Of a stretch of 64,000 nucleotides of DNA, positions 53,076 to 62,548 are shown in pieces. Numbering within the stretch: position 1 is the first letter of the stretch; each line of letters starts with the position of its first letter. This DNA comes from Vibrio hangzhouensis. GTDB taxonomy: Bacteria; Pseudomonadota; Gammaproteobacteria; Enterobacterales; Vibrionaceae. The notes beneath the pieces are model-generated. The model was not told the DNA's origin. It was given only the letters and a program-made list of their open reading frames with translations, and made no database searches. The stretch covers positions 62,001-126,000 of the forward strand of contig NZ_FNVG01000014.1 in assembly GCF_900107935.1 (NCBI RefSeq). The letters are read 5' to 3'. The position numbers and the translations under genes were made by a program.

Positions 53076-53838
53076 AAATTGTGGTCAGAGGGGCTATTTA
53101 CCCAACCAACTTTACGCTCTTGTGAACTTACGAAAGATAATCCAATTCCCATGCCAAAAATATAAATTCATTATTTATCAGCATCTTAGTTTAATTCACA
53201 TGTCGATACACAATTAAAAATGACCATTTTGGTGCAAAAATTTCTATATCAGTGCAGTTAGACCAGAAGTGTTCTGACTGTTTTGGGGGATGTGGCGAGG
53301 ACCATCATCGAAACTGAAGCGGATTGTCCCTTAGACATTAAAATGCAAAAGAGTCGTTCTGCGATTGGAAATCAGTGAGACCGTTTGTTTAAGTAGGAAC
53401 CTTTACAAATGCTGGATGGTGATGTTTGCAACCAAAAGATGTCCAGCCATATAACTAAATATCTATAAATTAAGAACGCATTAAAACCATAACGTGTCCC
53501 AATATTAATACTGCACAAAGTTGAGTTTCGACAGAATCTCTGATCACAAAGCTACCAAGTAACCTCATAACTTGTTTTTGGACATAAATGAGTCAGTGCA
53601 ATTGCTAATTTAGCAGTTTGCGGATTAGTCTACGTATGTCAAATGAACTGTAAGCTAAGCATATTTACAGGATGCCAATCGATGGAACTAAATCAAGAAG
53701 CTACGACCTAAATGGCTACATCCTTTAATAGTCGTAGTCTCATGCTTAAATCTCTCAACAAAACAACTAACTAGAAGCAGCACAACAAAGCCTCCAAACT
53801 CCCTGACTCCAGTAAATTCTTCCCAAATTGCGAGTTGA
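53076..53838. other. 763-bp gap upstream of the riboswitch
   Basis: The promoter of the guanidine operon must lie at the left end. The rest shows no gene. TTTTTGGACATAAATGAGT near 53573-53592 looks like another fragment of the intergenic repeat family, with its two terminal motifs run together. Confidence 0.4.
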
Positions 53839-53876
53839 CAAAAAACCTCCAACCAAGCTGAACTTAGTTGGAGGTT
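53839..53876 (-). terminator. Intrinsic terminator downstream of uxuA and the PKD remnant
   Basis: AACCTCCAAC (53844-53853) and GTTGGAGGTT (53867-53876) form a perfect 10-bp stem, followed on the minus strand by a T-run complementary to 53839-53845. It ends transcription coming from uxuA. Confidence 0.9.
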
Positions 53877-53928
53877 GGATGGTAATTGTCGTTTTTAAGA
53901 ACGGAATTTTATTAGATTAACAGCTTAA

Positions 53929-54294
53929 CTACGATCGTACGTCTACATAAACTGTATGATAACCAACTCCTTGTCCATCATTTGCTACTAGCTGTATTCT
54001 ATAAACTCCAGGAGCGTTGAAGGTAACTTCTGTTGACAGTTTATTCTGAGATGAGAACTCAACATTTTTAGGGTCACCGTACTTAAAGTAAGTAGTTTTA
54101 TTATTTTTATCTTCACCAGTCGGATATTTATCTACATCATCAGGTATTACAGTCCATTTTAAGTCGAAATCGTCTCCATCTTTATCAAAAACATTCCCGC
54201 TAAGAGAAATAGTATCACTTACATTCAAGTCTAAGACTTGATCCTCTCCAGCATATACATCTGGCGGGATATTTTTGATTGCTATATTACTTAC
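53929..54294 (-). pseudogene. Remnant 3' end of a PKD/Ig-like domain protein
   Basis: An open frame of about 121 codons reads NIPPDVYAGEDQVLDLN...DTISLSGNVFDKDGDDFDLKWTV... and ends GVYRIQLVANDGQGVGYHTVYVDVRS, the pattern of a single PKD or cadherin-like repeat from a larger surface or secreted protein. It has no ATG; the first usable codon is TTG 54228, inside the domain. It opens just after a stop overlapping the last codons of uxuA (different frame) and has no signal peptide. It is best read as a truncated gene tail left by a rearrangement. Confidence 0.6.
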
Positions 54295-55472
54295 TTATAA
54301 AAAGTACGTTTCAATGCCATCTCTAAACCACGAACTTCAGCCAAACCTTTCAATCGACCAATTGCCGAGTAACCAGGGTTGGTCGTTTTCTTTAAGTCAT
54401 CTAGCATTTGATGACCGTGATCTGGACGCATCGGAATCAGTTGTTCCTTTCCGTTATCAGCACGACGCTTCTCCTCGGTAAGCAGTGCCATGACTACGTT
54501 GTACATGTCGACATCACCTTCCAAGTGAGCCGCTTCATGGAAACTCATAGGGTTATCTTCACGTTGCGTCGAGCGAAGGTGAGTGAAGTAAACACGGTCG
54601 CCATACTCTTTGATCATGTTAACTAGGTCGTTGTCACCACGAACACCGTAAGAGCCAGTACACATAGTGATGCCGTTAGCTTTGCTCGGCACTTCATTAG
54701 TTAGCCATGCGATATCGTCAATGGTTGATACAATACGCGGTAAGCCCAGAATTGGACGCGGTGGATCATCCGGGTGAACTGCCATCTTCAGGCCAGTTTC
54801 ATCACATACAGGCATAAGCTCTGATAGGAAGTAAGCCATATGCTGACGCAGCTGGTCCTTGTCAATGCCTGCATAGCGATCGAGCTGAGCTTGGAACTCT
54901 TGGAGGGTGTAGCCCTCTTCAGCGCCTGGTAGGCCAGCGATGATGTTGCTAGTTAGCTTGTTGATATCTTGCTCAGTCATAGCTTCGAAGTATTCACGAG
55001 CCTCAGACTGTTCTTGCTCAGAATAATCGTTCTTTGCTCCTGGACGTTTTAGGATAAAGAGTTCAAATGAAGCAAATGCGATTTGATCAAAGCGGAGCGC
55101 TTTAGAACCGTCTGGCATCTCAAATTCAAGGTCAGTACGGGTCCAGTCTAGAACGGGCATGAAGTTATAACAAACTGTTTTGATGTTGCAGTCTGCAAGG
55201 TTTTGTAGCGTCTGCTTGTAGTTATCAATCCACTGCTGGTAGTTACCCGTTTGAGTCTTGATTTCTTCGTGTACCGGCACGCTTTCAACGACTGACCAAG
55301 TCAGACCTTTGCTTTCGATTAGCTCTTTACGTTTTATAATTTCTTCTTTTGACCAGACTTCGCCATTTGGGATGTGATGCAGTGCACTTACCACACCCGT
55401 TGCACCAGCTTGTCTTACATCGTCAAGAGAGACTGGGTCATTCGGCCCATACCAACGCCATGTTTGTTCCAT
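54291..55472 (-). CDS. uxuA: Mannonate dehydratase
   Basis: The 393-residue protein is a full-length UxuA (E. coli about 394): [54 protein letters not shown] and HLRSTQRE are family hallmarks, with His/Cys/Asp metal ligands. It dehydrates D-mannonate to 2-keto-3-deoxygluconate (KDG) in the cytoplasm, linking fructuronate reductase to KDG kinase, both encoded downstream on the other strand. AAAAGGT precedes the ATG. It lies 126 bp after the GntR gene and may share its promoter. Confidence 0.97.
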   Translation of the reverse strand: MEQTWRWYGPNDPVSLDDVRQAGATGVVSALHHIPNGEVWSKEEIIKRKELIESKGLTWSVVESVPVHEEIKTQTGNYQQWIDNYKQTLQNLADCNIKTVCYNFMPVLDWTRTDLEFEMPDGSKALRFDQIAFASFELFILKRPGAKNDYSEQEQSEAREYFEAMTEQDINKLTSNIIAGLPGAEEGYTLQEFQAQLDRYAGIDKDQLRQHMAYFLSELMPVCDETGLKMAVHPDDPPRPILGLPRIVSTIDDIAWLTNEVPSKANGITMCTGSYGVRGDNDLVNMIKEYGDRVYFTHLRSTQREDNPMSFHEAAHLEGDVDMYNVVMALLTEEKRRADNGKEQLIPMRPDHGHQMLDDLKKTTNPGYSAIGRLKGLAEVRGLEMALKRTFYK

Positions 55473-55598
55473 GTAATTTACCTTTTTAGAGATGTAACCA
55501 GCCCTCTCGCATAAACGAGATAAATGAGCTAATCACATTAACGACTTCTTAAAATTGGCTATAAGATGTTATAGCCGCCAGATAGGCCGAGTCTTCGG

Positions 55599-56402
55599 CT
55601 AAGAATTATTCAATTCAACTGAAACCACGGGGTTTGAGCTAAACAAATAACCATCAAATTCAGGGTCATCAATATCAGACAACTCCAAAAGGCGCTGTTT
55701 GACATTCTCAAGGTGTTGCCACATAGCAATTTTTGCTGCTAAAGGATCTCTGCGTTGTATAGCAGCAAGAATTTTTGCATGGTCTTCCATCCACTCTCTA
55801 CGATATTCTTGTCCGCGTATACGAGAGTGCAATTTTTTCCACATAGAACTTCTTGAACGACGTCTCCAGGAGTCTTCTAAAATTGACACAAGAACACTAT
55901 TTTGAGTCGCTTCTGCTATACAGATATGAAATTGCTCGTCGCCCTTACTTTCATTAGAGCCACTATCGAGTTCCTCTCGTTCTAACGCAAGAGCTTGACG
56001 CATTCTACCTATATCATTAGGCGTGGCCATCGTTGCTGCAAACTCAGCAATATTACTTTCCAGTAACTGCCGGGCTTGCAGCATTTCGAATGGACCTGCA
56101 TCATCATTGTCTAGACTTTCATTTTGTGATGGAGATGCCGATGGGATTTTGCGAACATACACACCAGACCCTTTTTTAACCTCTACAAATTGCTGTATTT
56201 CCAGCATGATAATTGCCTCACGGACAACTGTGCGGCTGACATTCATGCGTTGAGCTATATCACGCTCTGGCGGTAGTCTGTCTCCGACTTTGTATAGTCC
56301 GTCAACAATTTCGTTTTGTAGCATTAAACCAATCTTTTGGTAGGCTTTTTTAGGTTTCTCTCGCATTTTATTTATACGTTCGCTCAATTTATCAACACTC
56401 AT
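55599..56402 (-). CDS. GntR/FadR-family regulator of uronate catabolism
   Basis: The 267-residue regulator has a GntR winged helix (about 20-85, LPPERDIAQRMNVSRTVVREAIIMLE) and a helical FCD ligand domain (about 100-235). This is the UxuR/ExuR class, which senses uronate intermediates. It lies between uxuA and the TRAP binding-protein gene, and repeated TTGGCATGCCAA-like sites occur in the adjacent intergenic DNA, including one 23 bases before its own start, consistent with autoregulation. Confidence 0.9.
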   Translation of the reverse strand: MSVDKLSERINKMREKPKKAYQKIGLMLQNEIVDGLYKVGDRLPPERDIAQRMNVSRTVVREAIIMLEIQQFVEVKKGSGVYVRKIPSASPSQNESLDNDDAGPFEMLQARQLLESNIAEFAATMATPNDIGRMRQALALEREELDSGSNESKGDEQFHICIAEATQNSVLVSILEDSWRRRSRSSMWKKLHSRIRGQEYRREWMEDHAKILAAIQRRDPLAAKIAMWQHLENVKQRLLELSDIDDPEFDGYLFSSNPVVSVELNNS

Positions 56403-56424
56403 TAATCATATAGATTATGATTAA

Positions 56425-56436
56425 TTGGTCAACCAA
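56425..56436. promoter_or_regulatory. Candidate GntR operator TTGGTCAACCAA (autoregulatory)
   Basis: A perfect 12-bp palindrome 23 bases upstream of the regulator's start codon. It shares TTGG-N4-CCAA with the four sites before and after the TRAP promoters. Confidence 0.6.
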
Positions 56437-56469
56437 AAATCTAATAATGTAGCAACATCCTTGGTGATG

Positions 56470-57447
56470 TTATTGTACCGCTTTAATCCTTTCAACCAAT
56501 TTGCTTAGTTCAGGGTTAGAGGTTGCGATTTTTTTGTACATCGGCTGTACTGCATCAACAAAAGCATCTTTATTTGGTTCAACAAATGTTACCCCCATCT
56601 TTTCTGCCTTAGTTCTTTCTTTTGCTTCCGACTCTGCCCAAAGCTTCTTCATATACTCAGATGACGCTTTTGCTGCTTTCCTTAGTGATTCTTGCTGATC
56701 TTTAGTCAGACCATCGAATGTTTTTGTTGAGATAACTAAAACATCAGGAACCATAGTATGTTCGTCCATACTGTAGTACTTAGAGACTTCACTGTGGCGG
56801 CTCAGGCTGAAAGAAGGAATGTTGTTTTCCGCTGCATCAACAACGCCTTGCTGAAGAGCTGTGTACAGTTCACCATATGCAAGAGGAGTTGGACTACCAC
56901 CTAGTGCTTTAACCATCGCGATTGCTGAAGGGCTAGGCTGAACGCGAACCTTCAGGCCTTTTAGATCTTCAGGTGTTTTGATTGGCTTGCTTGTGTAAAA
57001 GCTACGGGCGCCTGCATCGTAGTATGTTACGCCTACAAAGCCACTTTCTCTTGATGAGCTCAGAATTTCTTCACCAACCGAGCCACCAGTTACGCTGTAA
57101 TAATGGTTTTTGTCACGGAACAAGTAAGGCAGGTTAAACGCGGAGTAAGAAGGAGAAAATGCCTCTAGTTCTGCTGCGTTACTTTTCACTAAATCTATAG
57201 CGCCATTTTGCATTAGCTCCATAGATTCACGTTGTGTGCCAAGTTGAGCATCTGGATAGATACGAATGCGAACTTCTCCATCCGTTAGTTTTTTAACTTC
57301 TTTTGCCATGTAGTCCATTGCTTTATGAACGGCATGGTCTCGAGGGTGGTTATGGCTAAGCTTCAATGTTGTTGCTGCATATGCAGAAGCAGTTGCACCG
57401 AAGATCATTGCTGCACCGATAGCGGCGCTTAATAGAGTCCTTTGCAT
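56470..57447 (-). CDS. TRAP transporter substrate-binding protein (DctP family)
   Basis: The 325-residue periplasmic protein has a signal peptide (MQRTLLSAAIGAAMIFGATASAYA) and DctP features: TTLKLSHNHPRDHAVHKAMDYMA at the start and the signature region RVQPSPSAIAMVKALGGSPTPLAYGELYTALQQGVVDAAENN with the ligand-binding Arg. It should deliver a hexuronate such as glucuronate or galacturonate. ATG 57447 is chosen (AAAGG upstream); an open frame to 57603 would add a non-signal extension. Its gene is divergent from the two TRAP membrane genes, sharing the operator-rich gap. Confidence 0.92.
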   Translation of the reverse strand: MQRTLLSAAIGAAMIFGATASAYAATTLKLSHNHPRDHAVHKAMDYMAKEVKKLTDGEVRIRIYPDAQLGTQRESMELMQNGAIDLVKSNAAELEAFSPSYSAFNLPYLFRDKNHYYSVTGGSVGEEILSSSRESGFVGVTYYDAGARSFYTSKPIKTPEDLKGLKVRVQPSPSAIAMVKALGGSPTPLAYGELYTALQQGVVDAAENNIPSFSLSRHSEVSKYYSMDEHTMVPDVLVISTKTFDGLTKDQQESLRKAAKASSEYMKKLWAESEAKERTKAEKMGVTFVEPNKDAFVDAVQPMYKKIATSNPELSKLVERIKAVQ

Positions 57448-57472
57448 TGTATTAACCTTTTGTTTGTATGTA

Positions 57473-57484
57473 TTGGCATCCCAA
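57473..57484. promoter_or_regulatory. Candidate GntR operator, site 1 (TTGGCATCCCAA)
   Basis: A near-palindrome 26 bases upstream of the TRAP binding-protein start; one base differs from the ideal TTGGCATGCCAA. Confidence 0.55.
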
Positions 57485-57516
57485 AATGTAGGGTATTTGT
57501 TGTTTACGAGATAATA

Positions 57517-57528
57517 TTGGCATACCAA
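57517..57528. promoter_or_regulatory. Candidate GntR operator, site 2 (TTGGCATACCAA)
   Basis: A near-palindrome 44 bp from site 1, in the leader or promoter of the binding-protein gene. Confidence 0.6.
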
Positions 57529-57590
57529 ACAAGGGTGAGTCAAAAAACAACGGCTCAAACATTGAACTAAATCACGTATATTGCCAATAA

Positions 57591-57604
57591 ATTGGCATGC
57601 CAAT
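57591..57604. promoter_or_regulatory. Candidate GntR operator, site 3 (ATTGGCATGCCAAT)
   Basis: A perfect 14-bp palindrome near the middle of the divergent 302-bp gap between the TRAP genes, positioned to affect both promoters. Confidence 0.75.
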
Positions 57605-57702
57605 ATTTATGTGATGTTGCTCACATGACATTTTTATGAACTTATCCGATAATTTGTAACGAACAAATGACTTACTTACATACCAATATTAAACAACCAA
57701 AA

Positions 57703-57722
57703 AATATTGGCATGCCAATATT
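57703..57722. promoter_or_regulatory. Candidate GntR operator, site 4 (20-bp palindrome)
   Basis: AATATTGGCATGCCAATATT is a perfect 20-bp palindrome 27 bases upstream of the dctQ-type start. It is the strongest of the sites and probably represses the TRAP-uxuB-uxaC-kdgK-eda operon. Confidence 0.8.
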
Positions 57723-57749
57723 GCGTTTAATAGGTAAAAGGAAAAGATA

Positions 57750-58262
57750 ATGAATAAACTGGTCAACTATATAAATAGAGGGCTTGCCGGTTTTACGGTC
57801 TCTCTCTCGACCTTTTTGGTTTTTTGCGTAATTTGGCAGGTTTTGTCTAGATATGTAATTGGAAAACCAAGCACAGTTACCGATGAATTAGCTCGTTACC
57901 TATTTATGTGGGTTGCGTTGGTCGGAGCTGCCTATACGACCGGCTTAAAGCGTCACTTGGCAATTGACTTATTGACAATGAATTTAAGTGGCAAAAGAAA
58001 AGTGATTAACGAGATTTTTATCCAACTAGCTATTGCAGCATTTGCCGCGATTGTACTTGTATATGGTGGCTCAAAGCTTGCCTTAAAAACTCTATCGCTA
58101 GGACAGGTTACGCCAGCTTTGGGACTTGAAATGGGATACATCTATTTCTGTTTACCGCTCAGTGGTGCATTAATGATCTTTTACTCCGTAGTTTTTTCGT
58201 ACGATTTAGTGAAAAAACTTTGTGGCATTGAAACGCCGACTCCTGAATCGCAAGTCGAATAA
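57750..58262 (+). CDS. TRAP transporter small membrane protein (DctQ family)
   Basis: The 170-residue protein has four hydrophobic segments and the DctQ core (VFCVIWQVLSRYV, TDELARYLFMWVALVGAAY, LKRHLAIDLL). It is the small integral subunit of a TRAP uronate importer. AAAAGGAAAAG precedes the ATG. It is the first gene of the plus-strand catabolic operon. Confidence 0.92.
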   Translation: MNKLVNYINRGLAGFTVSLSTFLVFCVIWQVLSRYVIGKPSTVTDELARYLFMWVALVGAAYTTGLKRHLAIDLLTMNLSGKRKVINEIFIQLAIAAFAAIVLVYGGSKLALKTLSLGQVTPALGLEMGYIYFCLPLSGALMIFYSVVFSYDLVKKLCGIETPTPESQVE

Positions 58263-58277
58263 GCAAGGATACCCATC

Positions 58278-59579
58278 ATGGAAATGCAAGTATTATTAAT
58301 TTTATTTGGTACATTTGGCGTGTTGCTCGCCCTAGGTGTACCAGTTTCGTTTGCGATAGGCTTGTCATCGCTAACAACAATATTAACGAGTTTGCCATTA
58401 GAACCTGCAATTGCTGTAGTCGCTCAGCGAATGGCTGCAGGGTTAGACAACTTTGCACTGCTGGCTATACCTTTCTTTATCCTAGCAGGGAACATTATGA
58501 ACCAGGGCGGCATTGCTTTGCGTCTTATTAACTTTGCTAAAGTGTTAGGTGGTCGCTTACCGGGAGCATTGGCACACGTAAACGTTATGGCAAATATGAT
58601 GTTCGGTTCAATTTCTGGTTCAGCAGTAGCGTCAGCAGCGGCTGTTGGTGGAACAATGTCCCCTCTACAGAAAAAAGATGGCTACGATGAACATTTCTCT
58701 GCTGCCGTTAATATCACTTCATGCCCAACGGGACTATTAATTCCGCCAAGTAACACTCTGATAGTTTTTTCATTGGTTTCTGGTGGTACTTCTATCGCGG
58801 CTTTGTTCTTAGCAGGCTATATTCCAGGTATCCTTATGGGACTGAGTTTGATGGCCGTTGCAGGCTATATCGCTAAAAAACGAGGCTACCCTGTCGCTGA
58901 GAAACCGTCTCTTCAAGTTGTGTGGGATACGTTCTTAAAAGCTGCACCTTCTTTGATGCTTATTGTTGTCATTATGGGGGGCATTATCGGCGGCATCTTT
59001 ACTGCAACAGAGGCGTCAGCAATTGCAGTGGTTTATACCTTTGCCCTCGCAGTTTTGATTTATCGCGAAGTTAGCTGGAAGCAATTACCAAAAATTGTTC
59101 TTGAATCAGCAGTGACTACCTCTATTGTATTGCTTCTGGTTGGTGCATCGATGGGGATGTCCTGGGCGATGGCTAATGCAGATATCCCGTATATCATCGC
59201 TGATGCACTGCTAGCAATCTCTGAAGATCCGCTGATGATTCTACTTATCATCAACCTGATTTTGCTAATTGTTGGCATATTCATGGATATGACTCCAGCG
59301 ATTCTGATTTTTACACCGATTTTCCTTCCAATTGCATTGGATATGGGAATCGACCCAGTACACTTCGGTATCATGATGACGTTCAACCTAGCTATTGGTA
59401 TCTGTACGCCACCAGTTGGTAGTGCTCTGTTTATTGGTTGCTCGGTAGCTAACGTTCCAATTAACAAGATTATTAAACCATTACTTCCATTTTACGCAGC
59501 GTTGATTGCAGCGCTGATGGCAGTAACTTTTATTCCTGAGCTTAGCTTATTCCTACCGGAGCTAGTTCTCGACTACTAA
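58278..59579 (+). CDS. TRAP transporter large permease (DctM family)
   Basis: The 433-residue permease has about twelve membrane segments with DctM motifs: LLAIPFFILAGNIMNQGGIA, GSISGSAVASAAAVGG and the late IFMDMTPAILIFTPIFLPIA. It uses an ion gradient to import the sugar acid delivered by the binding protein. It is 15 bp after the dctQ-type gene; AAGGAT precedes the ATG. Confidence 0.95.
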   Translation: MEMQVLLILFGTFGVLLALGVPVSFAIGLSSLTTILTSLPLEPAIAVVAQRMAAGLDNFALLAIPFFILAGNIMNQGGIALRLINFAKVLGGRLPGALAHVNVMANMMFGSISGSAVASAAAVGGTMSPLQKKDGYDEHFSAAVNITSCPTGLLIPPSNTLIVFSLVSGGTSIAALFLAGYIPGILMGLSLMAVAGYIAKKRGYPVAEKPSLQVVWDTFLKAAPSLMLIVVIMGGIIGGIFTATEASAIAVVYTFALAVLIYREVSWKQLPKIVLESAVTTSIVLLLVGASMGMSWAMANADIPYIIADALLAISEDPLMILLIINLILLIVGIFMDMTPAILIFTPIFLPIALDMGIDPVHFGIMMTFNLAIGICTPPVGSALFIGCSVANVPINKIIKPLLPFYAALIAALMAVTFIPELSLFLPELVLDY

Positions 59580-59616
59580 TTTATAACGACAAATAACTTA
59601 TAACGAAAAATAACAC

Positions 59617-59646
59617 TTCCTGCAGGTAAACATTAACTTGCAGGAA
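59617..59646 (+). other. Hairpin between TRAP genes and uxuB
   Basis: TTCCTGCA (59617-59624) and TGCAGGAA (59639-59646) form a perfect 8-bp stem 13 bases before the uxuB start. Without a T-run it is more likely to affect mRNA stability or uxuB translation than to terminate. Confidence 0.5.
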
Positions 59647-59659
59647 AAGGGGTTCTTAC

Positions 59660-61123
59660 ATGAAAAATATCGCAAATACGACGTTAAATAGCTCTACGAT
59701 GCAGCCGGGCTATGATCGCAGCCGACTAAAAAGCAAGATAGTCCACCTTGGCTTCGGCGCATTTCACCGCGCACACCAGGCGTTGTTTACTAATGAACTG
59801 GCTCAGAAAACGGATAGTGATTGGGGATACTGTGAGGTAAACCTATTTGGTGGCGAAGAACTGATTGAGCAACTGAGAGAACAGGATCATCTGTACACTG
59901 TCGCTGAAAAAGGCGCTGAAAAAAATGATGTGAAGGTCATAGGTTCAGTTTGTGAGTCACTTCACCCGACTTTTGACGGCGAAGAGGCGGTTATTGAGAA
60001 AATGGCGGAACCACAGGTGGCAATCGTTTCTATGACCATCACAGAGAAAGGCTACTGCGCCGACCCTGCGACCGGCAAGCTCGATAAAAACAATGCCCTA
60101 GTCATCGCCGATTTAGCTAACCCAAATCAACCAAAATCTGCTCTTGGTTACATTGTGCAGGCTCTAAAAGTACGTCGTGAACGCGGCCTAACACCATTTA
60201 CAGTGATGTCTTGCGACAACGTACAAGAGAACGGTCACGTGGCAAAATCGGCCATCTTGGAGTTTGCAAAACTACTTGATGCTGAGCTAGGTGCTTGGAT
60301 TGAAGCCAATGTGACTTTCCCATGCACTATGGTTGACCGCATAGTTCCGGCTGCAACTGAAGAGACACTCAACGAAATTACCGATCTGCTAGGCGTACAA
60401 GATCCATGTAGCATCGCATGTGAACCATTCCGTCAGTGGGTAATCGAAGACAACTTCGTTGCAGGGCGCCCAGACTGGAATATCGCTGGTGCAGAATTTG
60501 TCGCAGACGTCGTGCCATATGAAGAAATGAAACTCCGCATGCTAAATGGCAGCCACTCTTTCCTTGCTTACCTTGGTTACCTTGGTGGCTACGCGCACAT
60601 TTCAGACACAATGACTGACGAAGGCTACCGCAAAGCAGCATTCGACATGATGATGAAAGCACAAGCGCCATCACTCAACATGCCAGAAGGCACTGATCTG
60701 GAAGGCTACGCGAAACTACTTATCGACCGTTTCACTAACCCAAGCCTGAAACACAAAACATGGCAAATTGCGATGGATGGTAGTCAGAAGATCCCTCAGC
60801 GTATGGGTGGCAGCTTACGCTTCCATCTAGAGCAAGGTTCAGACTTCAAATGGCTTGCGGCGGGTATCGCAGGTTGGATGCGTTATGTTTCGGCAGTTGA
60901 TGAACAAGGTAATGAGATAGATGTTCGTGATCCTATGGCAGAACAGCTGAAAGCAGTATGTGATGTGCATGGCCAGAATGTTTCAGTTGTTCCGGCACTC
61001 TTGTCTATCGAAGCCGTTTTCGCTCCAGAGATTGGCCAAAACCCTCAAGTTATCGATGCAGTAAGCTCTGCGTACCAATCTCTTATTGAGAAGGGTGCAC
61101 GAGCTACCGTTGCAGCACTTTAA
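59660..61123 (+). CDS. uxuB: Fructuronate reductase
   Basis: The 487-residue protein belongs to the long-chain mannitol dehydrogenase family: an NAD-binding start (IVHLGFGAFHRAHQALFTNEL), DNVQENGHV and the catalytic-Lys segment MKLRMLNGSHSFLAYLGYL. It reduces D-fructuronate to D-mannonate with NADH. Its substrate comes from UxaC and its product goes to UxuA. The length fits UxuB (about 486). Tagaturonate reductase UxaB is the alternative, but the uxuA-uxaC context favours UxuB. Confidence 0.92.
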   Translation: MKNIANTTLNSSTMQPGYDRSRLKSKIVHLGFGAFHRAHQALFTNELAQKTDSDWGYCEVNLFGGEELIEQLREQDHLYTVAEKGAEKNDVKVIGSVCESLHPTFDGEEAVIEKMAEPQVAIVSMTITEKGYCADPATGKLDKNNALVIADLANPNQPKSALGYIVQALKVRRERGLTPFTVMSCDNVQENGHVAKSAILEFAKLLDAELGAWIEANVTFPCTMVDRIVPAATEETLNEITDLLGVQDPCSIACEPFRQWVIEDNFVAGRPDWNIAGAEFVADVVPYEEMKLRMLNGSHSFLAYLGYLGGYAHISDTMTDEGYRKAAFDMMMKAQAPSLNMPEGTDLEGYAKLLIDRFTNPSLKHKTWQIAMDGSQKIPQRMGGSLRFHLEQGSDFKWLAAGIAGWMRYVSAVDEQGNEIDVRDPMAEQLKAVCDVHGQNVSVVPALLSIEAVFAPEIGQNPQVIDAVSSAYQSLIEKGARATVAAL

Positions 61124-61135
61124 AAGGAAACAAAC

Positions 61136-62539
61136 ATGAAAAACTTTCTATGTGATGACTTCCTACTAAGTAATGAGACGGCTCGCCGTCTCTACCATGA
61201 GCACGCAGCTGACAAGCCAATTTTTGATTACCATTGTCACCTGAACCCAGCAGAAGTTGCACAGAACCGCCAGTTTGAAAACATGAGTCAAATTTGGCTC
61301 GAAGGCGATCACTACAAGTGGCGTGGTATGCGCTCTGCGGGCATTGAAGAGCGCCTAATTACGGGTGATGCAAGCGAGTACGAAAAGTTCCAGGCGTGGG
61401 CCAAAACGGTTCCTATGACATTAGGCAACCCACTCTTCCATTGGACTCACCTTGAGCTTCGTCGTCCATTCGGCATCACTAACAAACTGCTTAACCCAGA
61501 AACGGCTGATAGCATTTGGCATGAGTGCAACGAGCTTCTACAAACATCTGAATTCTCTGCACGCAGCATCATGAAACAAATGAACGTAGTGATGGCGGGA
61601 ACGACCGATGACCCTATTGATACATTAGAACATCATGCAGCCATTGCCGAAGATGAGAGCTTTGATGTTGAAGTACTACCGAGCTGGCGTCCAGATAAAG
61701 CCTTCAAGATTGAATTAGACGGTTTTGCTGACTACATGACTCTACTGGGCCATGCCGCTGATATTGAAATCACGAGCTTTGACGCTTTACTTCATGCTCT
61801 CGATAACCGCCTAGCTCACTTTGACGCTCACGGCTGTCGTGCAGCTGACCACGGTATTGAAGTGGTTCGTTATGCCGAAATCCCATCAGAAAAAACACTT
61901 GATAGCCTGATTACCCGTCGATTAAACGGTGAAGAACTTACCGAAACAGAGTGTGCGCAATTCTCTACTGCTGTACAAGTATGGCTGGGCAAGCGCTATG
62001 CAAAACTGGGCTGGGTAATGCAACTACATATCGGTGCGCAACGTAACAACAACACTCGTATGTTCAAGCTACTAGGCGCAGACGCTGGCTTTGACTCCAT
62101 CAGCGATCGTACATTCGCATTCGAGCTGGCTCACCTGTTAGATGATATGGACAAGACCAACGAGCTGCCAAAGACCATCCTTTACTGCCTAAACCCTCGT
62201 GATAATGAAATGATGGCGACAATGATTGGTAACTTCCAAGGTGGTGGTATCGCCGGCAAAATCCAGTTTGGCTCAGGTTGGTGGTTCAACGACCAGAAAG
62301 ATGGCATGCAGCGCCAGATGGAACAGCTTTTTCAGCTAGGTCTACTAAGTCAGTTCGTTGGTATGCTTACGGACTCGCGCAGCTTCCTATCGTACACCCG
62401 TCACGAGTACTTCCGTCGCATCCTATGTGACATGATCGGCCGCTGGGTAGAAAACGGTGAAGTACCCAATGACATGTCACTGCTTGGTCCTATGGTTGAA
62501 GATATTTGCTTTAACAATGCTAAACGCTACTTCGCGTAA
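61136..62539 (+). CDS. uxaC: Uronate isomerase
   Basis: The 467-residue protein is a full-length UxaC (E. coli 470) of the amidohydrolase superfamily: [11 protein letters not shown] gives the metal-binding His pair, then [34 protein letters not shown] and [18 protein letters not shown]. It interconverts glucuronate with fructuronate (and galacturonate with tagaturonate). It follows uxuB by 12 bp with AAAAGGAAA before the ATG. Confidence 0.97.
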   Translation: MKNFLCDDFLLSNETARRLYHEHAADKPIFDYHCHLNPAEVAQNRQFENMSQIWLEGDHYKWRGMRSAGIEERLITGDASEYEKFQAWAKTVPMTLGNPLFHWTHLELRRPFGITNKLLNPETADSIWHECNELLQTSEFSARSIMKQMNVVMAGTTDDPIDTLEHHAAIAEDESFDVEVLPSWRPDKAFKIELDGFADYMTLLGHAADIEITSFDALLHALDNRLAHFDAHGCRAADHGIEVVRYAEIPSEKTLDSLITRRLNGEELTETECAQFSTAVQVWLGKRYAKLGWVMQLHIGAQRNNNTRMFKLLGADAGFDSISDRTFAFELAHLLDDMDKTNELPKTILYCLNPRDNEMMATMIGNFQGGGIAGKIQFGSGWWFNDQKDGMQRQMEQLFQLGLLSQFVGMLTDSRSFLSYTRHEYFRRILCDMIGRWVENGEVPNDMSLLGPMVEDICFNNAKRYFA

Positions 62540-62548
62540 GAACTGGTT

